DNA from: Gigaspora rosea
Taxonomy: Eukaryota > Glomeromycota > Glomeromycetes > Diversisporales > Gigasporaceae
Assembly (NCBI GenBank): GCA_003550325.1
Contig: QKWP01001272.1
Span: 4,455 to 68,454, forward strand
DNA: 64,000 bases
Direction of reading: 5' to 3'
Shown: piece after piece, positions 12,195 through 22,989 of the stretch
Layout: every line of letters begins with the position of its first letter
Numbering within the stretch: the first letter of the stretch is position 1
Position numbers and translations under genes: made by a program
Notes under the pieces: model-generated
Databases searched by the model: none
Told to the model about the DNA's origin: nothing
What the model saw: the letters and a program-made list of their open reading frames with translations, nothing else

Positions 12195-12827
12195 TAGGGA
12201 TGTTAAACCGTTTAAAATAGACTGTTTCGGTTCAGAACTGGCAGTGCACTACATAAACTGAATCTAATTAGCATTGCTTTAATTTTCTTTATGATTTATT
12301 AGATCAATGGTTATATAGATGCAATTATTTATTTGATAATAATATAATTACGAAGATTTATGCAAATTCTTGAGTATACAATAATTTTAATATAAGTTTA
12401 TATTGGAAATAAATTGAATGTTTCATTACAATTATTATCGCTATATGACCAAAAATTTAATATAGCAAGATAAATAAAAACTACTTAGATCAAGCATAGA
12501 TTCCACTGGAGTTTTAAACTCACGGTCATAAAAATTACGATTGATATAAAGACTTCCTTTTTCTTCAACAACAATTATCTCTTTAAGTTCGAGTGGCATT
12601 TTTTTTTCTGTAGCTCTCAACTAAAAAAAAAAGACATATAAAAAATAAAAAGTTAACACGACATCTCTCATTAAATAATTCGTTATTTATGACAATACAT
12701 ATTACCCCGTAAAGAAACCTAGCTAATTATATCACGTGCCTCATTTAGTTCCGCCGGTTCAATCTTGATCATAACGGTCTGAGTTTTGAACTCAAACTAG
12801 TTCAGGCCAAACGACTTAACATCCCTA
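12195..12827. mobile_element. hAT-like element, 633 bp, perfect 8-bp duplication, carries an exon
   Basis: The left end TAGGGATGTTAAACCGTTT and the reverse complement of the right end TAGGGATGTTAAGTCGTTT are terminal inverted repeats. CTTCCCAC is duplicated at 12187-12194 and 12828-12835. The paralogous sites in units B (17530) and C (21995) are empty. The middle contains a spliced-looking coding segment at 12485-12620. Confidence 0.9.
12485..12620 (-). pseudogene. Captured exon-like segment inside the hAT-like element
   Basis: On the minus strand a T-rich tract ending TTTTTTTTTTAG is followed by 45 codons without a stop (starts LRATEKKMPLELKEI, contains GSLYINRNFYDREF and ends MLDL) and then AGTAGTTT, a possible GT donor at 12483-12484. 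Composition is coding-like, in contrast to the rest of the element. It could be host DNA picked up by the transposon or a remnant of its own transposase gene. I do not recognise the protein. Confidence 0.45.
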
Positions 12828-13303
12828 CTTCCCACACTACATTTGAAAACATATCATCGTTACTTAAAACTACTAATAATTGTTTAAAATTTCAATTTAC
12901 TGTCCTGTATATTATTACAGTTAAGTGTGTCTAAGATCTGATATAGTTATTATATTTTATTTAACATTTATTAGATACCTATTGGATATCTATCATATCT
13001 AATCTTTGATATTAAATCGAATTATATACAGTATATACTTGGCAAAAACTACTCGTCCCAAATCCCAAATCCAAATTTTATTATGTTTGGGATTTGGGAA
13101 AATTCTACTATGTTTGGGATTTGGGATTATATAAAAAATTTATATAACATTTATATAAATTTATAGTGCTACATAATAAATTTTATAAAAAAAGACTTGA
13201 CGATATATAAAGAATCGGCAAATACCTACTCGAACAGTTAATTTGGTCTGGGCTTAAATTGTACCCACTATCCTCAGACACTTGGTGCAAAACATTATTA
13301 TAT

Positions 13304-13460
13304 GTGACAGATTATAATGAAATCCAGATTAAAGTGAAATTAAAGTATAAAATCTCGAAAACTAAATTTTTTTGGGGTGCATTTTTTAGGGTTAGGGGTT
13401 TAGGGTTAGGGTTAGTTTTAAAAAAAAATTATAATAAACAAGTAAATTATGATCTGCGAC
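13304..13460. mobile_element. MITE with telomere-like core, 7-bp duplication
   Basis: Starts GTGACAGATTATAATG; the reverse complement of its right end starts GTCGCAGATCATAATT. ATTATAT is duplicated at 13297-13303 and 13461-13467. Units A and C have the uninterrupted site (near 7240 and 18230). The core holds a (TTAGGG)-like run at about 13388-13416. Related to the elements at 42952 and 51972. The 12836-13296 stretch before it shows no gene. Confidence 0.82.
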
Positions 13461-13467
13461 ATTATAT

Positions 13468-14428
13468 ATCCACGTGTCAAACATTCGTGAGCAATGTTAT
13501 GAAATAAGCTATAAAGAAGTCATGGAGCTTCAGTATAAACAGGGATTTTATTTACAGTTTATTCCTCTGAAACGTTTGATGTATAAAAGTTTTTGTAAAT
13601 GAGCTCGGTTTTAAATAAAATTTTATATGTTTAAGAATAAGGATTTAAACAAAAAATTGTTCTGTAGTTCCGGCCGAATGACATTGATCATGGGCCAAAA
13701 TTATCTTCATGCCAGCTGAATTAAACAGTTAAATGATTAGAAAAATTTTAGGCGGACTCTCTTTGAGAACTATAAGAATCTTTTACGTTGTCTTCAAATT
13801 CTATCTTCCACAAAAGAATTTTATTCTTTGATCCTGACGAACATATGCTTTCACGAGAATTTATTATTGTAAAATGGATATACATTAAATAAAAGGGTTT
13901 GACACAAATTCGATATATAGTTTCTTTTGTATTAATGCAAATGAGATTTTTAGGTCGTTATTCAAAGATTTTCGACATATAGATTTGCTTGGTAAGTTTT
14001 AGCATAATTATAATGCTTGTTGTTTTTTTTTGATCATTGTTATTTAAATCATACAGTGTGTAATTTTAACAATGAAACATGTATTCTATGAAATTCTAAC
14101 TTCAGTCGCACCACTCTAAGTGCAAGTACTATATAAAACCTCTCTAAACGCGCGATATAGTTTTGGCCCAACTTGTAAGAGTCACCCATATTTTTATTCT
14201 CTATAAATGCAAACACCTTCTAAATGCAAAATTTAATTTTTCCCCATGGCCCCGACGTGATGTACTCAGGGAGACTGTATCTGGATGTGAATTCTCTTTA
14301 GACTTTTTACTAAATTCCCGGTATCAATTATTATCTATAATACTGTAATATGCGAGAAGTTCTACTTTGTGGTTATTCTTTTCTATTTTTTAATTTTCAC
14401 ACCATCATACAATATTATGCAATTATTT
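13468..14428. other. Flank of transporter copy B, no gene
   Basis: Homologous to 8053-9100 and 18300-19128 but without the two foldbacks seen in unit A. It shows multiple stops in all frames and nothing else recognisable. Confidence 0.5.
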
Positions 14429-16318
14429 TCAATAAAGATAGAATCGTTTTTTCTGCATTGAAAGTCCAACAATGTAAATTATAATTGCCAAGATTCCAAT
14501 CCATGCTGAATATAGAAACATTTTAACGGATCCAAAATGTCCATATAATATTCCCCCGACGATTTGTCCAAGAGCTTTTATATGTATGTGTAAAATAGTC
14601 ATAATAATTAAGAAATTTTTTTTGAAACATTATGTGATGCCTTTAAATACTGACCTGAAGACAAATGTTCCGTGGCTGCAAGTATACCAAGTGCAGTACC
14701 TCTCAATTTTGGTGGTGACTGTTGTAATACAATTTCCAAAGATGCTGGCTTTACCAATCCATATTCAAGTCCTTGGAGCTATTAAATAATAAATATTATA
14801 AACATTAATAAATGATCATAAGTTATTATTCTTATTATTATCAATTATTATTACTACCAGCTCGATTGGGAGAGATAACCAAGGATTCATACTTGTACCA
14901 AAAAATGCATATAACGAAGCTCTAAGAGTAGTAAAAAGTCCTCCCCCTATCATAATAACTTCCGGAAATGTAAAATCTAAGATATTTTTCCCATAATAAA
15001 AAACTAAGATTTCAAGAGTTACTCCTACAAAAGTGCTTAATCCCATCAACGTTGCATCAGCTTTAAGGTCCTCTAAATTTGTAAATAATTGTTAGGTTAT
15101 GAATTGTGTATTTAAAAAAAAAAGTATATATATTTTTACTTTAAAGATAAAAACCTGATAAGAACACGTAAAGAAATGTTGTCGTTGATGATTTCGCCGT
15201 ACGTGTCAAAAGCAACACGAAAAGAAATAATAGCAGCCGCGGTTTTGTGATAAGTTTAAGAATTGCTTTCATGAAAGATGGTGGTTCTGTTACCATGTCA
15301 TTTGAATCTACAATTTGTGTGAGAGTTTCATTTGAAGTACTTCCGATTTGATCTAAGTCTATATTGTCTGTAATTAGTTCATCATGATGATCTATCTTAA
15401 AATCTCTATCGGGTGTTGAATATAGAACTAATAAAAACAGCCCCATGGAAAATCCAAATGCGAAAAACATGACATAAAGAGAATTAAATCTATCTACTAA
15501 AAATCCAATCGTAGCTATGAGAATCCCATAACTTAGGGTTCCGAAAAGACGCTAATAACATAATAATATCATGAATATAATTAATGATATTTCAATTTAA
15601 TAAGATTAATTAATTACCTGACGTCCATATTCTGTTGAATCTCCTTTATGATTTAAAACATCTGTAATTTATCAAAAGATATACTATATTAGCAAGACTT
15701 TTATAATATATAAAATGAAAATACATACTCATGGTTAGATTATCAAGCAATGGCGAAACTCCCCCATTAAACAACGAATAAATAGCAAGGTTGATAAAAA
15801 GGCCACCAAAGCCAAAATATTGTCCAGTAAATGGTAAAGACAAATACACAAAGACAACACATGTGGTACATGAAATCATGATCTTGCGATGTGCACCATG
15901 TCTATCTGCAATGATCTTTTAATAGAATATTTTAAAATTAATTAATTATATTTTCTTTGGTTAATTTACATTAACTGTTAATAATTCATCAAAATAAATT
16001 GAATCTTACACTCCAAAAAGGTGAACTAATGAGTTCAACAAATGGTGTCACGGACAATAGTATACCAATGAGTGGTTTTGGTAATTGAAAAACGATTGAA
16101 AAGAATAAACTAAGGAAATGACCTGCACCATGAGAAGCATGTAGGAAAAAATAACATGTTTTTAATCTAATATGACGAAATGTCAAAAAAGATTGCGAAT
16201 ATCGTAGTCCTTCTTTTTGACTTTTATTAGGATCGATCAGAGAATAAGCACCTCGAGAAAACGAGATGGAATTGAAAAATGTTTTGAGAGCCGTTTTTGT
16301 TTTGATCAGAGAGTTCAT
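14429..16318 (-). CDS. Major facilitator superfamily transporter, copy B (7 exons)
   Basis: Exons: 16010-16318, 15729-15915, 15618-15661, 15155-15551, 14858-15072, 14655-14778, 14429-14574. Every exon length is identical to copy A (309, 187, 44, 397, 215, 124, 146), giving 473 aa. Differences from A are scattered substitutions, for example NHKGD for NRKGD in exon 3 and STPDRDF for SIPERDF in exon 4. Exon 5 is the same protein as copy C. One extra T after exon 4 falls in the intron under the splice model used here, but would break the frame under the alternative donor 14 nt further on. Intact in every exon; function as for copy A. Confidence 0.83.
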
Positions 16319-16590
16319 AATTTCACACGCAAATTAACCCTAAAACTCAAATGCAAAAAAAACCATTTATATATTAAGAATACCTGATTAACTAGTTCAG
16401 TATGCAGGTTTGTGCTACTCTGCAGTCTTATTTTCTAAAATTATTTGTTGTTTGTTTATATGTCATAATAATAATAAGCTAAGTTTACGTCATTTAATGT
16501 AATTAAACAGAATCATAGCGATATTAATTTTTATTCCTAAATTCTTAAATTTAACCTAAGCATCATGAAGATCTCCTGGTTCACCATGAA

Positions 16591-16818
16591 TTAGTCTATA
16601 ATATAGGTTGAGATATTTATGAAATACGTAACCCGTATAATAACTCTCATACAACAGACCCATGAGTCTACTAAAGTTTTAAAATTGTCGAAATGTGCCA
16701 GACCTGGCTCAATAAGCAGAGATTTTTTTTCAATTTTTAACAGCTGCCCTACCTTGTTTGGTGCGTCGAGGGTATTTCGGATTTGAATGAGGAGAGCATC
16801 ATCCTGCGTTGCGAACAC
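16591..16818 (-). pseudogene. Small coding-like fragment FATQDDALLIQIRN, unit B
   Basis: Paralog of 11465-11668: FATQDDALLIQIRN, DAPNKVGQLLKIEKK and FDNFKTLVDSWVCC are retained, but the C-terminal tail differs (RVTYFINIST). Position and orientation upstream of the transporter are the same as in unit A. Product unknown. Confidence 0.35.
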
Positions 16819-16881
16819 AGGAATATAAAGTAAAATTGCTAATTATATAACATAATTACAATTTTACTTTGTATTCGCAAC

Positions 16882-16993
16882 CAGTGTTGCCACTTTACTA
16901 TGTCCAGTGACCAGAAACTACTGGACTGGATCGTATTGGACTTATTAAATTACTATCCAGTGATGCAGCATTGGAATATGTCCAGTGTGGTCC
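16882..16993. mobile_element. hAT-like MITE relic, right end lost (unit B)
   Basis: Begins CAGTGTTGCCACTTTACTATG directly after TTCGCAAC (16874-16881). The body aligns with 11708-11835, and the right end is cut off before GTAGAGCAGCTG. It is the complementary half of the unit A relic. The 17000-17545 stretch after it shows no gene, only AT-rich DNA with GTTGCGG words. Confidence 0.68.
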
Positions 16994-17550
16994 ACAAACA
17001 AGGTAGAGCAGCTGTTAAAAATCACGTTAATTTCGCATAAAATTTGTTGCTATTAGAGTTTACGTATACTTTTTTAATGCACGTCGGATCAAAAAGACAG
17101 GGATACGGTTAGAGGTTACACCCACGTGCTACAAAAACCGTTCGTAACAAGTCGATCTGAGAAAAAGCAATCAACATCTGAATCACAAGAGGCTTATATA
17201 ACGTAATCGAAAAGCCATCAAACCAATTCAATTTTTAAATTAGTTGCGGGCTGCAACTAAATAAAAAAAAAAAATAGTTGCGGATTATAAGAATTTATAA
17301 AAATTTAGTTGCGCGTATAAGCATTTAATCAAAAATTTATAAGTAAAATTTGCAAAATTTATGTTGCATAGATTTTGGTTGCGGAAATTTAAAATTTGTT
17401 GCGGTCCGCAGACTCCACAACCCAATTTCAAGACACTGCATCAAACATATCGATATAAAAAGGAACGTCGCCGACATTTAATTTCTACACTTTACCTCAT
17501 CAAATATCCAATAGCAATTTCTCGTTCGATCTTTCCACACTACATTTGAC

Positions 17551-17715
17551 GGATACGTGTCATTTCACCGACAATCATTTCACCGACAGCTCACTTAGCC
17601 GACATCACACCAAGTGAAAATTTACTAAAGAATACATACCTGCAACTAATAAAACGCTAACCCTAACCCTATGTGATGTCGGCTAAGTGAACTTTCGGTG
17701 AAATGATTGTCGGTG
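17551..17715. mobile_element. 165-bp MITE, CACCGACAATCATTTCACCGA repeats, 5-bp duplication
   Basis: Words such as CACCGACAATCATTTCACC and CACTTAGCCGACATCACA near the left end have their reverse complements near the right end. TTGAC is found on both sides (17546-17550, 17716-17720). Unit C has the empty site (ACATTTGACAACTTG near 22010). The centre contains GCTAACCCTAACCCTA, a telomere-like motif. Confidence 0.7.
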
Positions 17716-17720
17716 TTGAC

Positions 17721-19128
17721 AACTTGTTTGCTTCGAGTAGTTTGGAAATCACCGACTGATCACTCACTTTTATCAGTTATTCTTACGGTGCATATCATCG
17801 TTTCAGTTCAAATTACTAATAATTGTTTAAAATTTCAATTTATTATTCTGTATATTATTACAGTTAAGTATGTTTCTAAGATCTGATATTGTTATTATAT
17901 TGGATTAGATACCTATTGGGGGGATATCTGTGGATATGGATATCTATCATATCTAATCTTTGATATTAAATCGAATTATATATATACTTGGCAAAAACTA
18001 CTCGTCCCAAATCCCAAATCCAAATTTTATTATGTTTGGGATTTGGGAAAATTCTACTATGGGATTTTATATAACATTTATATAAATTTTATAGTGCTAC
18101 ATAAATTTTGTAAAAAAAGACTTGACGATATAAAAAGAATCCAAAAAAAAAAAGGCAAATACCTACTCGAACAGTTTAGTTAATTTGGTCTGGGATTAAA
18201 TTGTACCCACTATCCCCAAACACTTGATGCAAAACAATATTATATATAACCACGTGACAAACATTCGTGAACAATGTTCATGAAATAAGCTATAAAGAAG
18301 TCATGGAGCTTCAGTATAAACAAAGAGACAGGATTCTATTTACAGTTTATTCCTCTGAGCTCGATTTTAAATAAAATTTTATGTGTTTGAGAATAAGGAT
18401 TTAAACAAATCGTTTAACCACATAAAAATTGTTCTGTAGTTCCGGGCCGAATTATGTTGATCATGGACCAAAATTATCTTCATGCCGGCTGAATTAAACA
18501 GTTAAACGATTAGAAAAATTTTAGACAGACTCTCTTTGAGAACTATAACAATCTTTTACGTTGTCTTCAAATTCTATCTTCCACAAAAGAATCCTTATTC
18601 TTTGATCCTGACGAACATGCGCTTTCACGAGGATATACATTAAATAAAAGTTTTTGGCACAAATTAGATATATAGTTTCTTTTGTATTAATGCAAATGAG
18701 GTCTTTATTCAAGGATTTTCGACATATAGATTTGCTTGGTAAGTTTTAGCATAATTATTAATGCTTTGTTTTTGATCATTGTTATTTAAATCATACAGTG
18801 TGTAATTTTAACAATGAAACATGTATTCTATGAATTCTAAGTGCAAGTACTATATAAAACCTCTCTAAATGCGCGAATAGTTTTGGCCCAACTTATAAGA
18901 GTCACCTATATTTTTATTCTCTATAAATGCAAACACCTCTAAATGCAAAATTTAATTTTTCCCATGGTCCCGACGTGATGACTTAGAGAGTGTGACTGTA
19001 TCTGGATGTGAATTCCCTTTAGATTTTTTATATCAATTATTATCTATAATATGCGAAAAGTTCTACTTTGTGGTTATTCTTTCTATTTTTTAATTTTCAC
19101 GTCATCATACAATGTTATACAATTATTT
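17721..19128. other. Flank between transporter units B and C, no gene
   Basis: Aligns with the flanks of units A and B. GATATCTATCATATCTAATC at about 17937-17957 is the empty form of the site filled by the MITE at 22224. No coding segment is recognised. Confidence 0.5.
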
Positions 19129-21013
19129 TCAATAGAGATAGAATCGTTTTTTCTGCATTGAAAGCCCAACAATGTAAATTATAATTGCCAGAATTCCAAT
19201 CCATGCTGAATATAGAAACATTTTAACGGATCCAAAATGTCCATATAATATTCCCCCGACGATTTGTCCAAGAGCTTTTATATTTATGTGTAAAATAGTC
19301 ATAATAATTAAAATGAAATTTTTTTTGAAACATTATGTGATGCCTTTAAATACTGACCTGTAGACAAATATTCCGTGGCTGCAAGTATACCAAGTGCAGT
19401 ACCTCTCAATTTTGGTGGTGACTGTTGTAATACAATTTCCAAAGATGCTGGCTTTACCAATCCATATTCAAGTCCTTGGAGCTATTAAATAATAATTATT
19501 ATAAACATTAATAAATGATCATAAGTTATTATTCTTATTATTATCAATTATTATTACTACCAGCTCGATTGGGAGAGATAACCAAGGATTCATACTTGTA
19601 CCAAAAAACGCATATAACGAAGCTCTAAGAGTAGTAAAAAGTCCTCCCCCTATCATAATAACTTCCGGAAATGTAAAATCTAAGATATTTTTCCCATAAT
19701 AAAAAACCAAGATTTCAAGAGTTACTCCTACAAAAGTGCTTAATCCCATCAACGTTGCATCAGCTTTAAGGTCCTCTAAATTTGTAAATCGTTGTTAGGT
19801 TATGAATTGTGTATTTAAAAAAAAGTATATATATTTTTACTTTAAAGATAAAACCTGATAAGAACACGTAAAGAAATGTTGACGTTGATAATTTCGCCGT
19901 ACGCGTCGAAAGAAACACGAAAAGAAATAATAGCAGCCGCGGTTTTGTGATAAGTTTAAGAATTGCTTTCATGAAAGATGGTGGTTCTGTTACCATGTCA
20001 TTTGAATCTACAATTTGTGTGAGAGTTTCATTTGAAGTACTTCCGATTTGATCTAAGTCTATATTGTCTGTAATTAGTTCATCATGATGATCTATTTTAA
20101 AATCTCTCTCAGGTATTGAATATAGAACTAATAAAAACAGCCCCATGGAAAATCCAAATGCGAAAAACATGACATAAAGAGAATTAAATCTATCTATTAA
20201 AAATCCAATCGTAGCTATGAAAATCCCATAACTTGTGGTTCCGAAAAGACGCTAATAACATAATAATATCATGAATATAATTAATGATATTTCAATTTTA
20301 ATAAGATTAATTAATTACCTGACGTCCATATTCTGTTGAATCTCCTTTACGATTTAAAACATCTGTAATTTATCAAAAGATATACTATATTAGCAAGACT
20401 TTTATAATATATAAAATGAAAATACATACTCATGGTTAGATTATCAAGCAATGGCAAAACTCCTCCATCAAACAACGAATAAATAACAAGGTTGATAAAA
20501 AGGCCACCAAAGCCAAAATATTGTCCTGTAAATGGTAAAGACAAATACACAAAGACAACACATGTGGTACATGAAATCATGATCTTGCGATGTGCATCAT
20601 GTCTATCTGCAATGATCTTTTAACAGAATATTTTCAAATTAATTAATTATATTTTCTTTTGTTAATTTACATTTAATAATTCATCAAAATAAATTGAATC
20701 TTACACTCCAAAAAGGTGAACTAATGAGTCCAGCAAATGGTGACACGGACAATAGTATACCAATGAGTGGTTTTGGTAATTGAAAAACGATTGAAAAGAA
20801 TAAACTAAGGAAATTACTTGAACCATAAGAAGCATGTAGGAAAAAATAACATATTTTTAATCTAATATGACGAAATGCAAAAAAAGATTGCGAATATCGT
20901 AGTCCTTCTTTTTGACTTTGATTAGGATCGATCAGAGAATAAGCACCTCGAGAAAACGAGATGGAATTGAAAAATGTTTTGAGAGCCGTTTTTGTTTTGA
21001 TCAGATAGTTCAT
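19129..21013 (-). CDS. Major facilitator superfamily transporter, copy C (7 exons)
   Basis: Exons: 20705-21013, 20430-20616, 20319-20362, 19855-20251, 19561-19775, 19358-19481, 19129-19274, again with the same seven lengths, giving 473 aa. The MFS landmarks are all present: PFWS-IIADRHDAHRK, EYGRQRLFGT and DLKADATLMGL. Exon 5 is identical in protein to copy B, while exon 4 is closer to copy A (SIPERDF, TAKLSTSTF). Start codons of A, B and C are 5.3 and 4.7 kb apart. The gene appears intact. Substrate unknown; a plasma- or organelle-membrane solute carrier is the expected role. Confidence 0.85.
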
Positions 21014-21316
21014 AATTTCACACGCAAATTAACCCTAAAACTTTCAAATGCAAAAAAAAGCCATTTATATATTAATAAGAAATACCTGATTACAATAAAA
21101 ATATAAAAATATGCAGATTTGTGCTACTATGGATTAAATTTCTGCAGTCTTATTTTCTAAACAATCATTAAAATTATTTGTTGTTTGTTTAATAAACAGA
21201 ATCATATCGATATTTAATTTTCATTCCTAAATGTCTCATGAATTCTAAGCATCATGGAGATCTTCTATGGTAGTAGGTTCACCATGAATTAGTCTATAAT
21301 ATAGGTTGAGATATTT

Positions 21317-21711
21317 ATGAAATACAGTCATCACGTATTGACTAGAACCCGTATAACAACTCTCATACAACAGACCCACGAGTCTACTAAAGTTTTAAAA
21401 TTGTCGAAATGTGCCAGACCTAGCTCAATAAGCAGAGTTTTTTTTTCAATTTTTTACAGCTGCCCTACCCCGTTTGGTGCGTCGAGGGTATTTCGGATTT
21501 GAATGAGGAGAGCATCTTCCTGCGTTGCGAACACAGGAATATAAAGTAAAATTGCTAATTATATAACATAATTACAATTTTACTTTGTATTCGCAACACA
21601 GGAAGATGCTCTCCTCATGCAATTCCGAACTACCCCCGATGCACCAAATAAGATAGAGCAGGTGTTAATGGCTCAATATGATCTTACGCAGTTGCGAAAT
21701 TTACATAATTA
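21317..21711. repeat. Inverted duplication of the FATQEDALL coding fragment, unit C
   Basis: Left arm (minus strand, about 21350-21535) is the broken homolog of 11465-11668, with a stop after DAPNGVGQL. The right arm (plus strand, 21593-21711) reads FATQEDALLMQFRTT..DAPNKIEQV..AQYDLTQLRNLHN and then a stop. The centre (GTAAAATTG..CAATTTTAC at 21545-21585) is itself palindromic. The two arms diverge beyond the shared coding words, so the inversion is old. Confidence 0.5.
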
Positions 21712-22223
21712 GATTTACTACATAACGATAATTTCGCATAAAGTGTGTTGCTACTAGAGTTTACATATACTTTTTTAATGCATGTCGGATCAAAAAGACA
21801 GGGATACGGTTAGAGGTTACACCCACGTGCTACAAAAACTGTTCGTAGCAAGTCGATCTGAGAAAAAGCAATCAACGTCGAATCACAAGAGGCTTATACA
21901 ACGTAATCGAAAAGCCATCAAACATATTGATATAAAAAGGACATATAGTTTCTACACTTTCCCTCATCAAATATCCAATAGCAATTTCTCGATCAGTCTT
22001 TCCAATTACATTTGACAACTTGTATGCTTCGAGTAGAATCACTGACTGTCGTTCACTCTATTCTTACAGTGCAATCTCGCTAATTTCTGAATTTTTTGAA
22101 AGCATATCATCGTTCCACAGCTGTCCATGTATATTATTACAGTTAAGTATGTGTCTAAGATCTGATATAGTTATTATATTTTATTTAACATTTATTAGAT
22201 ATCTATTAGATATCTATCATACC

Positions 22224-22360
22224 CAGTGTTGGGCTTGCTTATAAATCCAGTAAAATTGAACTAGAACTGGACTTATAAACTGGTCCACTTGGACCTATAA
22301 GTCCAGTAGTCTAGTTTATAAGTCCAGTAGAGCGGACTTTTGGCCCAGAGCCCAACACTG
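22224..22360. mobile_element. hAT MITE, 137 bp, CAGTGTTGGGC ends
   Basis: Starts CAGTGTTGGGCTTGC and ends GAGCCCAACACTG. It is flanked by ATCATACC (22216-22223) and ATCATATC (22361-22368), an 8-bp duplication with one change. The empty site ATCTATCATATCTAATC is seen at about 12990 and 17947. CAGTG ends with 8-bp duplications are the classic hAT signature. Confidence 0.9.
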
Positions 22361-22369
22361 ATCATATCT

Positions 22370-22985
22370 AATATTGTTGTTATACATATATTTATATATG
22401 TTATATACAAATAAATTAATATATATATAATAAAAAATTTATTAATTTTAGTATAGATAGGTATATATAATTGTCTGGAGCGAAGCGACAGACTCATACT
22501 TCTGCGCCCTTTGATGACCGATGTAACATTTGATCTATGTAGACATACATAACAAGACTTTTCAGGGACTAGACCTTACTTATATTAATGACAAATACAT
22601 TCCGTTAATTAAATTTAATTCCGACCCATTTTTGACATATTTTGATATCCATTCAGTGTCAGCGAACGTATGCCATAGCATAACTTATTTTACTGTATTA
22701 TACTATACTAATTATAAAAGGGTTCTTCTAGGCATCTCTAGCCAGAGATATATAACTTATATATCTCTGGCCTTTCAACCAATTAAAATTCAAAAAAGTC
22801 ACGTGATCTCTATTTTGACGACCTCCTCTCGATTGAGCAAATTATGGGGGAGAGTTAAACAACATATATATATATAACTTTTAGATTCAAATTTCACTTT
22901 TTATATTACTAAAATGAACCCATACAGAAAAATCACCAAAATTAGAGTAGCTGCATGATACAGTCATGCTAAATCTAGGACATTA
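22370..22985. other. Intergenic, no gene recognised
   Basis: AT-rich. A short perfect stem, CCAGAGATATATAA..TTATATATCTCTGG, lies at 22741-22772. The open frame 22530-22877 has no coding-like features. Confidence 0.4.
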
Positions 22986-22989
22986 TATA

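Noticed and set aside
13388-13416. Telomere-like run as evidence for a chromosome end
   Set aside because: It is short and enclosed in a MITE with a target duplication; flanking DNA continues normally on both sides.
21782-22015. Plus-strand ORF MSDQKDRDTVRGYTHVLQ upstream of the array end
   Set aside because: Related sequence in units A and B does not keep the same frame or ends, so it is not under coding constraint.
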